From positions 1 to 35,318 of IMG/VR virus record IMGVR_UViG_3300020084_000044: a DNA stretch of 35,318 nucleotides. One strand, 5' to 3'. How positions within the stretch are numbered: position 1 is the first letter of the stretch; the number at the start of each line of letters is the position of its first letter. Positions 34,841 through 35,318 of this stretch are shown piece after piece. This stretch comes from a virus. The translations under genes and the position numbers were made by a program. The notes below the pieces were generated by a model. The model was given only the letters and a program-made list of their open reading frames with translations. It searched no databases and was not told where the DNA came from.

Positions 34841-35318
34841 GTGAAAGAAATATATTTTATCAATGGCATGCCTCGTTCAGGAAGTACGTTGCTTTGCAAT
34901 ATTTTAGCACAAAACCCTGATTTTCATGTTACCCCCACTAGTGGGTTAAGTGAATTAGTACGGGGTGTTCATCAATTCTGGAAACAAAACCCGGTTATTA
35001 AAGCATCGGAAACTTCCGAAAAGCAGTTACAGATTATTAAAGATCTATTTCAGAGTTACCATTCTGATACAGACAGGCCTATAGTATTTAATAAAAGCAG
35101 AGGGTGGAGTACTTTGATTGAATTAATAGAGAATGCCTTTGGTTATCCTATTAAAATTTTAACCACCACCCGCAAAATTACCTGTATTCTTTCTTCTTTG
35201 GAAAAACTATACCGTAAAGAAATTAAACTCATCAACAGTCCTATGGAAACGGGGCCAAATTTAGGCACGTTAGAAGGTCGTATTAACACCTGGACCAGTC
35301 AAGAGGGATTGGTGGGCG
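34841..35318 (+). CDS. Sulfotransferase-like protein (3' end beyond window)
   Basis: The frame reads from a GTG at 34841: MKEIYFINGMPRSGSTLLCN and on to the right edge (159 codons seen). A beta strand followed by GMPRSGSTLL is the 5'-phosphosulfate binding loop of PAPS-dependent sulfotransferases. The later strand PIKILTTTRKITCILSSLEK fits the region where the 3'-phosphate contact R..S normally lies. The internal ATG in GMPR cannot be the start because it would remove the first strand, so GTG is preferred. No Shine-Dalgarno sequence is visible. It lies after the gp23 terminator, so it is a separate unit. Targets could be phage or host glycans or small molecules; the window gives no hint. Confidence 0.7.
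   Translation, partial: MKEIYFINGMPRSGSTLLCNILAQNPDFHVTPTSGLSELVRGVHQFWKQNPVIKASETSEKQLQIIKDLFQSYHSDTDRPIVFNKSRGWSTLIELIENAFGYPIKILTTTRKITCILSSLEKLYRKEIKLINSPMETGPNLGTLEGRINTWTSQEGLVG

Noticed and set aside
1-35318. tRNA genes, CRISPR arrays, insertion sequences or integrase/attachment sites
   Set aside because: None recognised by eye. There is no cloverleaf, spaced direct-repeat array or transposase motif, and there are almost no non-coding gaps to hold them. A tRNAscan and repeat search would be decisive.

Overview
This window is part of the genome of a tailed, contractile-tail bacteriophage of the T4 superfamily. The evidence is a set of recognisable T4-type virion proteins: baseplate wedge gp25, gp6 and gp53, neck protein gp13, head-completion nuclease gp4, prohead protease gp21, scaffold gp22 and major capsid protein gp23. 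T4-like clamp-loader ATPase gp44 and T4-type late promoter boxes (NATAAATA) are also present. The DNA is AT-rich and coding density is close to complete, with many ATGA or 1-nt gene overlaps. The host cannot be read from the window. The late-promoter form and the mix of accessory genes recall environmental T4-like phages such as the cyanophage-type or 'far-T4' groups, but this is inference.

Layout. Positions 2-4983 (+) hold a central-baseplate/tail-tube module: the end of an unknown Pro/Gln/Asn-rich protein, a gp48/gp54-like protein, gp53, a probable hub protein and an unknown helical protein. Positions 4943-7464 form an island of alternating strands. It contains a probable small terminase gp16 (-), dUTPase plus clamp-loader gp44 (+) behind a sigma70-like promoter, and an unknown protein (-). 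Positions 7513-9851 (+) hold gp25 and gp6. Positions 9853-29938 (+) hold about 20 kb of eight large proteins where T4 has gp7-gp12. They are built from PKD, NHL-like and FG-GAP-like propellers, L-type lectin, LamG, InlB-type Cys repeats and phage fibre modules. They are presumably the outer baseplate and the host-binding fibre apparatus. Positions 29925-34691 (+) hold the neck and head genes gp13, gp4, gp21, a 47-residue protein, gp22 and gp23, closed by a strong intrinsic terminator. A sulfotransferase-like gene runs off the right edge.

How it fits together. gp21 cleaves the gp22 core and gp23, and a cleavage-type site is visible in gp23. gp13 and gp4 finish the head, and gp25, gp6 and gp53 build the wedges on which the large adhesin-like proteins would sit. 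The dut-gp44 pair belongs to nucleotide metabolism and replication and has its own promoter type, as expected for earlier expression. gp14, gp15, gp17, gp18, gp19, gp20, gp3 and gp5 were not found here.

The most unusual points are these. Late promoter boxes sit only 4-5 nt before start codons, predicting leaderless or nearly leaderless late mRNAs. A C-terminal module of about 46 residues is shared by three otherwise different tail proteins. A fibre gene pair differs by one large domain insertion. A propeller appears to be inserted inside a LamG domain.
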